From assembly GCA_021799325.1 (NCBI GenBank), contig JAJZAS010000094.1:1-6314 (forward strand): a stretch of 6,314 nucleotides of DNA, given 5' to 3'. This document shows positions 1 through 4,995 of this stretch, one piece after another (the first letter of the stretch is position 1; every line of letters begins with the position of its first letter). The stretch comes from Bacillota bacterium (GTDB lineage: Bacteria > Bacillota > Bacilli > Alicyclobacillales > SLC66). The position numbers were made by a program, and so were the translations under genes. The notes beneath the pieces are model-generated. The model had not been told where the DNA came from. It did not search any database and saw nothing but the letters and a program-made list of their open reading frames with translations.

Positions 1-35
1 TATATTTCTAAGAGTCTGAGTTGTTTATTGTTACT

Positions 36-75
36 AAATGAAAGTAAGTAAAAGCACAGCAATTGTGCTGTGCTT
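36..75 (-). terminator. Rho-independent terminator of the usp/HD-GYP/MCP operon
   Basis: A perfect 10-bp inverted repeat, AAGCACAGCA and TGCTGTGCTT, occupies 52-61 and 66-75 with a 4-nt loop. Read on the minus strand, the hairpin is followed by a T-rich run (TTTACTTACTTT) between about 52 and 38. It begins 46 nt beyond the stop codon of the chemotaxis gene, where an operon terminator is expected. The T tract is interrupted, so efficiency may be moderate. On the plus strand there is no T run. Confidence 0.72.
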
Positions 76-121
76 CATTTAATAGTCTCAATTTTTTCAT
101 GAGCCAGAGATTAATATAATT

Positions 122-1399
122 TCAATTCTGGGCTCGATTTTGTAATTGATCCAAATTGCTTGCCACTCCCCGCATTTGTTGAAGGGTACTTTCCACAGAC
201 TCCACAGCACTGTTTTGTTCATTCGTCGTCGCCGATACTTCCTCTGTCAGCGCCATGACCTGCTGGACGACATCGTTAATCAAATGAGCCTGCAACTGAA
301 GTTGAGACGTCTGTGCCTTTTGCTTATTCACTTCAACAAGCACCTCTTGCACCACTTTGCCCATTACTTTCCCAGAATCATTTATGGTTGAAAAAGAGGA
401 TTCAATTCCCTTTCGGGCTAGCTCGACACGGGAAAAAGAGGCACTGGTATCGGTAACTGCCTGGTCGACATTGCTGATTTCCTCGACCATCAAGCGCACC
501 ACTTCTTGTATCTTTTTGTTGGCATCCTGACTCTGTTCAGCCAGAATTCTCACCTCGTTTGCCACCACTGCAAACCCCCGCCCTGCTTCCCCAGCGCGAG
601 CTGCTTCAATGGAAGCGTTCAAGGCGATCAGATTAGTGCTTTCCGCCACTGCTTCCACGCTGTTTAATATCTCTTCGACACTTTGCGCCTTCTCTACTAA
701 TTGACGGGTTTTCTGGATGGTTTGTTCTGCTGCTGAGCTTGCCAGTTGCATTTCACTTGCAATCTGACTAGTGCGTTCTGCCCCCATGGTGATCGCATCA
801 TTTAATGTGTGAACTGCCTGATTTTCCGATTGTACCGCCTGTTCTAAACGCTCCATCATCAACCGTGTGGCATCGGCACCTTGCATCTGTGTATCAGCAG
901 CTTCTGCCGCCTGCATGGCACTGCCCGTAATTTCCTTCATGGCAAGGGCGATCGAATGGGCTCCGTCTGAAGCCAATTGCATCTTGCTGTTCACCTCATG
1001 AACGGACTTATTTAAAAGCTGCACCGATTGCCCCATTTTCTCGTGATACTCTCCAAGTGCCGCTGCCGTTTGCTGAAAAGCCACTGATACATCGTAAATT
1101 TCATTCTGGATTTTCGGCACCGGAACCTGAATATTGAATTCTCCCTGTTCCACCTTTTGGATGGCACTTCTCAATTGCTTTAATTGTTTTAAGATATAAT
1201 GCCCAGCGAACCATACTAGCAGGGTTTGCCAAAAAACACCGCTAATCAAATCAAATGCGGTAAGCCCGACAAAAAAACTTCCGCTTATATGATTCTGTCG
1301 TTCCCAAATGAGAATAGCACCGCTGATAGCATGCGTGATGATGGCCACGATCATCGTAATCAAAGTCAGTTGCAGTTCAAGTCGTTTTTTCAACATCAA
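122..1399 (-). CDS. Methyl-accepting chemotaxis protein with a minimal external loop
   Basis: Chemoreceptor of 424-425 residues, which would sit in the inner membrane and control a CheA/CheW complex. Residues about 10-32 and 51-70 are hydrophobic and read as two membrane segments, with only about 10-20 residues between them, so there is no room for a normal extracellular ligand domain. A HAMP-like segment follows (about 70-120, with NEI and AF at 99-108, but without the usual early proline). A long helical signalling domain then runs to the end. The highly conserved hairpin tip is clear at 252-290 (ESTNLIALNASIEAARAG, then GRGFAVVANEVR, then LAEQS). Glu/Gln pairs in Ser/Ala/Thr-rich context (222-226 and 386-395) are candidate methylation sites. 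It is the last gene of the operon, about 12-15 nt after the HD-GYP gene. TTG at 1399 and ATG at 1396 are both possible starts; ATG is preferred because it lies 4 nt after a GGGGG ribosome site. Confidence 0.95.
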   Translation of the reverse strand: MMLKKRLELQLTLITMIVAIITHAISGAILIWERQNHISGSFFVGLTAFDLISGVFWQTLLVWFAGHYILKQLKQLRSAIQKVEQGEFNIQVPVPKIQNEIYDVSVAFQQTAAALGEYHEKMGQSVQLLNKSVHEVNSKMQLASDGAHSIALAMKEITGSAMQAAEAADTQMQGADATRLMMERLEQAVQSENQAVHTLNDAITMGAERTSQIASEMQLASSAAEQTIQKTRQLVEKAQSVEEILNSVEAVAESTNLIALNASIEAARAGEAGRGFAVVANEVRILAEQSQDANKKIQEVVRLMVEEISNVDQAVTDTSASFSRVELARKGIESSFSTINDSGKVMGKVVQEVLVEVNKQKAQTSQLQLQAHLINDVVQQVMALTEEVSATTNEQNSAVESVESTLQQMRGVASNLDQLQNRAQN

Positions 1400-1400
1400 T

Positions 1401-1405
1401 CCCCC
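1401..1405 (-). promoter_or_regulatory. Ribosome binding site of the chemotaxis gene (GGGGG type)
   Basis: On the minus strand GGGGG precedes TTG and ATG. It can pair with the anti-Shine-Dalgarno CCUCC through one G-U pair. Spacing is 4 nt to the ATG at 1396 and 1 nt to the TTG at 1399, favouring the ATG. It lies in the short gap after the HD-GYP stop codon. Confidence 0.55.
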
Positions 1406-1411
1406 GAATCG

Positions 1412-2407
1412 CTAGTCCACAAAGATCGGCCGATGATCCCAGTTGGTGATCACCACGTCCACTATTTTAGGATCAAATTGCAAGCCACTGTAGTTCTCTA
1501 TGTATGTCAATACCTGGTTGGGCGGCCATTTCTTCTTGTATGGCCTGTCCGACAAAAGCGCGTCAATGACATCTGCAAGCGCTACGACCCGCCCTACAAT
1601 AGGTATTTCGCGTTCCTTTAATCCCCTGGGATAGCCGTTTCCATTCCACCATTCATGGTGGGTCAGCGCAGAATCCATGGCGTATTCAAATAACTTGCCA
1701 TATAAATTATGAAATGACTGCATCTGGTGGTAGATGGTCTTAATCATTTCACCACCAATACTGGCATGATCTTTAACATGATAGCGTTCACTGTCTGTCA
1801 GCAATCCCGGTTTAAACAAAATCTCTTTAGGAACAGCCGCCTTCCCGATATCGTGTACGACACTTGCCGCTTCAATCAAATCTACATCCGCATCAGGAAT
1901 ATCACCGTTGTCTCTCATCATTTCTGAGATCCACCTGGCAAACTTGGAAACCCGCAGCACGTGGTTCTCCAACTCCGGATCGTTCCACTCAGCGATTTTG
2001 GCCATTGATTGAAGAAAAATCCCTTCCATCGTTTGTAACGATCCGATGGAAACTGCACTTTCCACACAGAGACGATCCAATGGTTGATGCAACGAGACAA
2101 AAACGGTTTGGCCCTCGACTACCCATTTCATTATGGTTAGCGCAACCACCAAAAAACGTTTCTCCGTTAAATGGCGATTGATCAGCACCCCAGACCATGC
2201 TCCAGCATTCTTCAAACTGGTATTCAACTCTTGATAGATGGTACGAGCGGTGAACCCTGACTGCATCATGCTTGGTTGCTGACTGATGACCTCTGCAGCG
2301 GTCGCCCCGTACAGTTCCAGCCACTTTTGGTTGAAATACAACACCTTGCGATTTATATCAGTAATGAGTACAGGGATCGGCCAAGCCAGAATTTCTTCGA
2401 ACGTCAT
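1412..2407 (-). CDS. PAS-HD-GYP protein, probable cyclic-di-GMP phosphodiesterase
   Basis: Cytoplasmic protein of 331 residues with no membrane segment or signal peptide. Residues 1-108 read as a PAS sensor (WPIPVLITDINRKVLYFN, then a region ending VFVSLHQPL). Residues about 122-325 form an HD-GYP domain, a family that hydrolyses cyclic-di-GMP. Likely metal ligands are visible: H149 (ENHVLRVS), H185-D186 (VVHDIGK), H214 (KDHASIGGE), H250-H251-E252 and D279 (LADVIDAL). The signature GYP lies at 258-260 within HHEWWNGNGYPRGL, with Asn where Asp is common, and FDPKIVD at 311-317 is the usual C-terminal signature. With the ligands intact the enzyme should be active, though some HD-GYP proteins prefer other cyclic dinucleotides. 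The ATG has a good GGAGG site 6 nt upstream and lies 33 nt after the universal stress gene, so the two are probably cotranscribed. The PAS ligand cannot be read from the sequence. Confidence 0.94.
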   Translation of the reverse strand: MTFEEILAWPIPVLITDINRKVLYFNQKWLELYGATAAEVISQQPSMMQSGFTARTIYQELNTSLKNAGAWSGVLINRHLTEKRFLVVALTIMKWVVEGQTVFVSLHQPLDRLCVESAVSIGSLQTMEGIFLQSMAKIAEWNDPELENHVLRVSKFARWISEMMRDNGDIPDADVDLIEAASVVHDIGKAAVPKEILFKPGLLTDSERYHVKDHASIGGEMIKTIYHQMQSFHNLYGKLFEYAMDSALTHHEWWNGNGYPRGLKEREIPIVGRVVALADVIDALLSDRPYKKKWPPNQVLTYIENYSGLQFDPKIVDVVITNWDHRPIFVD

Positions 2408-2440
2408 TGGTTAGCCTCCACTCTTGACCGAAACTCATAT

Positions 2441-2842
2441 CTAGCGAACAATCAATACCGAACAATGAGCCCTGCGGGCAACGGACTCACTGACACTGCC
2501 AAGCAACAACCTCTCAATTGCACCTTTGTTGTGTGCTCCAAGCACTAATAGATCTGCATGAATATCTTCTGCTATTTTCACAATCAAATCTGCAGGCGAT
2601 CCCAATTCTGCTTTCATGACGGGTGTTACACTTTGCTCAGCGCAGATGGCTTCTGCTGCATTCAGCACTTCTTTGTCCACATGACTATCAAATGGCATAG
2701 GAGGCACACCGTACGCACCGTCCACATAGGAAACTCTCTCCACGTACAATAACATAAATTCGGCAGTTGGAAAATTCGATAGCGCATAACGCAGTCCTTT
2801 CACTGCAGATGCTGTCCCATCAAATGCAATAAGTATTTTCAT
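2441..2842 (-). CDS. Universal stress protein (UspA family)
   Basis: Single-domain Usp of 133 residues, close to the family's usual length of about 140. Family features are the start MKILIAFDGTASA with the nucleotide-contacting Asp at D8, the GSPADLIVKIA segment at 81-91, and the C-terminal block LLVLGAHNKGAIERLLLGSVSES ending in VLIVR. ATP-binding members carry G-x2-G-x9-G-S/T; here the block reads GAHN then GS, so the second glycine is Asn105 while G102, G115 and S116 are kept. Nucleotide binding is therefore uncertain. Usp proteins generally bind partners or nucleotides during starvation or stress. It is the first gene of the operon, with a strong AGGAGGC site 11 nt before the ATG and a sigma-A-like promoter just upstream. 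The function here is inferred from family and position only. Confidence 0.95.
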   Translation of the reverse strand: MKILIAFDGTASAVKGLRYALSNFPTAEFMLLYVERVSYVDGAYGVPPMPFDSHVDKEVLNAAEAICAEQSVTPVMKAELGSPADLIVKIAEDIHADLLVLGAHNKGAIERLLLGSVSESVARRAHCSVLIVR

Positions 2843-2876
2843 TGGAGATTACTGCCTCCTCAAATAATTTTTCAAC

Positions 2877-2905
2877 ATTTTATTGAATGAAATAGCGATA
2901 CACAA
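2877..2905 (-). promoter_or_regulatory. Sigma-A-type promoter of the usp operon
   Basis: On the minus strand TTGTGT (2900-2905) and TAAAAT (2877-2882) are separated by exactly 17 nt. Transcription would start near 2870, giving a leader of about 28 nt before the universal stress protein ATG. It is the best promoter match seen in the gap between usp and the tRNA gene. Confidence 0.6.
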
Positions 2906-2954
2906 TGGGTCCTCATTACCTTACTACTTCATGTGAATCTTTATCAGAAACAAA

Positions 2955-2970
2955 TGGGCTATCAAGCCCA
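2955..2970. repeat. Short inverted repeat upstream of the usp promoter
   Basis: TGGGCT (2955-2960) and AGCCCA (2965-2970) form a 6-bp dyad with a 4-nt spacer. It lies about 50 bp upstream of the -35 box of the usp operon and some 60 bp before the tRNA promoter. It might be an operator or a leftover terminator. A second dyad, ACTAA-TT-TTAGT, lies at 2981-2992. Both are short enough to be chance. Confidence 0.25.
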
Positions 2971-3031
2971 ATCAATTTAGACTAATTTTAGTTTGTTGCG
3001 ATACACCTTGAAACAGATTTTCCTTAAGAAG

Positions 3032-3060
3032 TTGTGATGTGCTGCTGTATGTGATATAAT
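3032..3060 (+). promoter_or_regulatory. Promoter of tRNA-Ser
   Basis: TTGTGA (3032-3037) and a perfect TATAAT (3055-3060) have the ideal 17-nt spacing. Transcription is expected near 3067, about 10 nt before the mature tRNA 5' end. No other gene intervenes, so the tRNA is probably a single-gene unit. Confidence 0.82.
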
Positions 3061-3076
3061 GCCTTCCGCAGCCCCT

Positions 3077-3166
3077 GGAGAGATGGCCGAGTGGTTGAAG
3101 GCACTCGTCTTGAAAACGAGCAACGGTTTAAAAGGCCGTTCGTGGGTTCGAATCCCACTCTCTCCG
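3077..3166 (+). tRNA. tRNA-Ser, anticodon UGA (reads UCA)
   Basis: A full class II tRNA of 90 nt. The acceptor arms GGAGAGA (3077-3083) and TCTCTCC (3159-3165) pair perfectly, and the discriminator is G3166, as usual for serine. The anticodon stem CTCGT/ACGAG encloses the loop CTTGAAA with anticodon TGA. A long variable arm, AACGG paired with CCGTT, is typical of serine tRNAs. The T arm GTGGG/CCCAC encloses TTCGAAT. The CCA end is not encoded and must be added by tRNA nucleotidyltransferase. The gene lies between its own promoter and terminator. Confidence 0.97.
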
Positions 3167-3171
3167 TCAGC

Positions 3172-3232
3172 AAAAACGCACTCTAGTCTAAGGCATTTGA
3201 GTTTTTCGCCTTGCACTTGAGTGCGTTTTTTT
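3172..3232 (+). terminator. Long hairpin terminator after tRNA-Ser
   Basis: CGCACTC (3177-3183) pairs with GAGTGCG (3219-3225). The flanking A run (3172-3176) and T run (3226-3232) extend the stem, and an inner stem AAGGC/GCCTT (3190-3194 and 3208-3212) makes the structure two-tiered. Seven T residues follow on the plus strand. It begins 6 nt after the tRNA and should end that transcript. Confidence 0.88.
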
Positions 3233-3267
3233 GTTTGCTATTTTAGCGAAAATAGACATTCGTCGTT

Positions 3268-3295
3268 ACAGTAGCCCCTACAAGTGCGTATGGTA
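3268..3295 (+). promoter_or_regulatory. Possible sigma-K-like promoter before the tiny genes
   Basis: AC at 3268-3269, followed after 17 nt by CGTATGGTA at 3287-3295, resembles the late mother-cell sporulation pattern AC-N16/17-CATANNNTA with one mismatch. No convincing vegetative promoter was found between the tRNA terminator and the first tiny gene. The motif is short, so this is only a suggestion. It would fit the YjcZ-like identity of the genes. Confidence 0.25.
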
Positions 3296-3322
3296 AACGG
3301 AATGACAAAGGAGGCGGTAAAC

Positions 3323-3454
3323 ATGTACGGAACCTTCGGTGGATACACACGCTGGGCAGTCGTATTCCTGATCATCTTCGTCTTATTCTTCCTCTTGGTC
3401 CCAGCCTATGGTTGGGGAGGAGCAGGTGCTGGAACTGGCGCAGCAGCTTACTGA
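3323..3454 (+). CDS. Tiny YjcZ-like membrane protein, first of tandem pair
   Basis: An open frame of 43 codons for a single-pass membrane peptide. It starts MYGTFGGYTRWAVVF, followed by a run of Ile, Phe, Leu and Val up to VPAYGW, and it ends in a Gly/Ala-rich tail finishing in Tyr. Residues about 12-29 should span the membrane; R10 just before them hints at the cytoplasmic-side boundary. A strong AAAGGAGG site (3307-3314) lies 8 nt before the ATG. The layout of a Gly/Tyr-rich head followed by one hydrophobic helix resembles the tiny transmembrane YjcZ family of spore formers, but that assignment is by general resemblance. A paralogue follows 42 nt downstream with 18 consecutive identical residues at different synonymous codons, so both frames are translated. 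The molecular function is unknown. Confidence 0.85.
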   Translation: MYGTFGGYTRWAVVFLIIFVLFFLLVPAYGWGGAGAGTGAAAY

Positions 3455-3496
3455 TCATACAATCTGACAGTCCGCGGCGAGGAGGCGAAATCGATC

Positions 3497-3625
3497 ATGT
3501 ACGATGATGGCGTATTTGGCGGTTACACGCGCTGGGCTGTGGTATTTCTAATCATTTTCGTGCTCTTTATTCTGGTGGTTCCATTTGGAACCAAGGAAGT
3601 CTGCACTACGGCACCCGTGTATTAA
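3497..3625 (+). CDS. Tiny YjcZ-like membrane protein, second of tandem pair
   Basis: An open frame of 42 codons, paralogous to the gene just upstream. It starts MYDDGVFGGYTRW, and its core from FGG to VLF (residues 7-24) is identical to the neighbour. After the membrane helix, the tail FGTKEVCTTAPVY differs completely: it carries a Cys and charged residues instead of the Gly/Ala-rich stretch, yet also ends in Tyr. A GAGGAGG site (3479-3485) lies 11 nt before the ATG. The two genes probably form one transcript closed by the hairpin at about 3653-3675. The pattern suggests tandem duplication, then constraint on the helix and divergence of the tail. YjcZ-like sporulation or membrane-peptide roles are possible but unproven. 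Confidence 0.85.
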   Translation: MYDDGVFGGYTRWAVVFLIIFVLFILVVPFGTKEVCTTAPVY

Positions 3626-3652
3626 TACGCTGGTCATGGAAAAAGTTTCAGG

Positions 3653-3679
3653 GGGGGCATATACCATTTGCCCCCTTTT
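3653..3679 (+). terminator. Terminator after the tiny genes, facing moeA
   Basis: GGGGGCA (3653-3659) pairs with TGCCCCC (3669-3675) around a 9-nt loop, followed by TTTT on the plus strand. It sits between the convergent second tiny gene (stop at 3625) and moeA (stop at 3687). On the minus strand the hairpin is followed, after several bases, by a TTTTT run, so it may also serve moeA. The short T tract lowers certainty. Confidence 0.6.
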
Positions 3680-3686
3680 GGTGATT

Positions 3687-4919
3687 TTAAAGCAGATCTA
3701 CCTGAACACACTCTCCTTCGATCATCTCGTCGTCCGGCTCAATCCTCGCCAACGCATTGGCATGCACAAAACGCGACATGGTACCTGCCGATTGGTCTCC
3801 TCCAACATCAATCCACCACTCGTTGTCTTTTTCAAAAAGCCGTCCTGTTAAAAATCGAGTGTGTCGGACCTTTTTTTTCTTCGGAACATGTTGTAATCTT
3901 GCCGTCATTGAATGAATTGCGCCGTCTTTCACAGACAACATTTTTTGTATCGCAGGCAATACCAACACATGGGCATTGACAAAAGCTGCGGGTGGATTCC
4001 CTGATAACGCAAAGACGAGTTTGCCTTGAAAAACGCCTGCATACACCGGTGTCCCGGGCCTGATGAATACCCCCCAAAAAAGGCGCCGAACCCCTATTTC
4101 CTCCAAAATTTTAGGAGTCAGGTCCCAATCTCCCACAGAGACACCTCCTGTGGTAACCACCATATCAAAACAATTCAGGGCATCCTGAAATTTCTCCCGC
4201 AATAAGTCAGGGTCATCCTTGATCGCAGGATGGGAGACTGCCTCCGCTCCTGCTTTGCGTAGGAGTCCAGTGAGCATGGGGGTATTACTGTTATAAATCT
4301 TGCCTTGTTCCCATTTCCCGTTTTTTTCTACAATCTCACTTCCAGTGGAAAATACCCCAATTCGAGGCGGGGTCATCGTCGGTATTTCAAAAATCCCCTG
4401 AGAAGAGAGGAGCGCAATTTCCACAGGACCGATCAGACTGCCTTTGGGAAGCAAAAGTTGTCCTTCCTTGATGTCATGGCCCTGCTGCTGTATGGCTTCC
4501 CCTTTATTGACCGATCGAAAAACAGCTACCTTTGAAGCATCAACCGATTCGCCGAAATCCGTCCATTCCTGTTGGACAAGCGTATCAGCTCCGCCAGCAA
4601 TTGGAGCGCCCGTCATCGTGCGAAACGCTTCGCCTTGTTGCAATTCCCGGTCAGGCACTGACCCCGCCGGAACACGGGCTGTCACCTCCAAAATGATCGG
4701 ATGATCCCTGTTCGCCTGCTTAATATCCTCGTAGCGAACGGCATAACCATCTAACATTGCCCGGTCAAAGGAAGGCACATCATGAATGGCATATACGTTT
4801 TCCGCCAAAATTTTGCCAAATCCGCTGTCCAAATCGGACAATTCTGTTTTATGATAGAAGCAATGAGTAAAAATTCTGGATAATGCTTCATCAACTGGAA
4901 TTAAGGCATCCATCATCAT
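3687..4919 (-). CDS. moeA: Molybdopterin molybdotransferase MoeA
   Basis: Cytoplasmic enzyme that inserts molybdate into adenylylated molybdopterin, the last common step of molybdenum cofactor synthesis. The length (about 408-410 residues) matches the family. Recognisable blocks are PSFDRAMLDGYAVR (49-62), TMTGAPIAGGADTLVQQE (101-118), GVFSTGSEIV with KIYNSNTPML (188-216), VVTTGGVSVGDWDLTP (254-269), and the PGTPV to LSGNPPAAF stretch (288-313). The C-terminal part (about 335-408) is the usual MoeA domain IV. STGSE replaces the commoner STGDE. Three ATG codons lie in tandem; the third (4911-4913) has the best spacing to GGGGG at 4921-4925, so the mature start is probably MDALIPVDEAL. No other molybdenum cofactor gene is visible in the window, so moeA stands alone here. 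It is divergent from the methyltransferase gene. Confidence 0.96.
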   Translation of the reverse strand: MMMDALIPVDEALSRIFTHCFYHKTELSDLDSGFGKILAENVYAIHDVPSFDRAMLDGYAVRYEDIKQANRDHPIILEVTARVPAGSVPDRELQQGEAFRTMTGAPIAGGADTLVQQEWTDFGESVDASKVAVFRSVNKGEAIQQQGHDIKEGQLLLPKGSLIGPVEIALLSSQGIFEIPTMTPPRIGVFSTGSEIVEKNGKWEQGKIYNSNTPMLTGLLRKAGAEAVSHPAIKDDPDLLREKFQDALNCFDMVVTTGGVSVGDWDLTPKILEEIGVRRLFWGVFIRPGTPVYAGVFQGKLVFALSGNPPAAFVNAHVLVLPAIQKMLSVKDGAIHSMTARLQHVPKKKKVRHTRFLTGRLFEKDNEWWIDVGGDQSAGTMSRFVHANALARIEPDDEMIEGECVQVDLL

Positions 4920-4920
4920 G

Positions 4921-4925
4921 CCCCC
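4921..4925 (-). promoter_or_regulatory. Ribosome binding site deciding the moeA start
   Basis: GGGGG on the minus strand lies 1, 4 and 7 nt before the three consecutive ATG codons. The 7-nt spacing is the most normal, so translation probably begins at the ATG at 4913-4911, two codons inside the longest frame. It is the same GGGGG type as at the chemotaxis gene. Confidence 0.5.
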
Positions 4926-4946
4926 ATCTATTCAATGTAAAATGAT

Positions 4947-4975
4947 ATCGTATTGGCTTACCACCATATTACCAA
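4947..4975 (-). promoter_or_regulatory. Possible moeA promoter
   Basis: On the minus strand TTGGTA (4970-4975) and TACGAT (4947-4952) are separated by 17 nt, a fair but not strong sigma-A match. It would start transcription near 4940. The same 70-bp gap must also serve the divergent methyltransferase gene, for which no clear promoter is seen. Direct repeats TTACCA at 4958-4963 and 4969-4974 lie in it. Confidence 0.35.
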
Positions 4976-4982
4976 AAGTTAT

Positions 4983-4987
4983 GGAGA
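4983..4987 (+). promoter_or_regulatory. Ribosome binding site deciding the methyltransferase start
   Basis: GGAGA lies 8 nt before the ATG at 4996. An in-frame ATG five codons upstream (4981) overlaps this site and has no ribosome site of its own, and a third in-frame ATG at 4942 is also unsupported. The start at 4996 is therefore preferred. Confidence 0.55.
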
Positions 4988-4995
4988 AGACGTCG

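Noticed and set aside
146..391. Plus-strand open frame opposite the chemoreceptor gene
   Set aside because: It is a shadow of the conserved signalling domain on the other strand, with no ribosome site and no family resemblance.
1918..2324. Extra minus-strand frames inside the PAS-HD-GYP gene
   Set aside because: They lie in a different frame from a gene with a full motif set, and nothing recognisable is encoded.
2895..3006. Nine-base repeat GCGATACAC at 2895-2903 and 2998-3006
   Set aside because: Only two copies, with no dyad or spacing logic. One overlaps the usp -35 box and the other has no matching context.
2977..3216. Minus-strand open frame of 79 codons with GESGIRTHERP
   Set aside because: It runs antisense across tRNA-Ser and its terminator. 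This is the well-known spurious peptide produced by translating the reverse strand of a tRNA-Ser gene, and it has no ribosome site.
3456..3463. CATACAAT between the tiny genes, matching a sigma-E -10 box
   Set aside because: No -35 element is found at the required distance, and the genes are only 42 nt apart, so readthrough from the first gene is simpler.
3585..3979. Plus-strand open frames over the end of the second tiny gene and the 3' part of moeA
   Set aside because: They overlap strongly supported genes in other frames, cross the terminator hairpin, and show no recognisable protein features.
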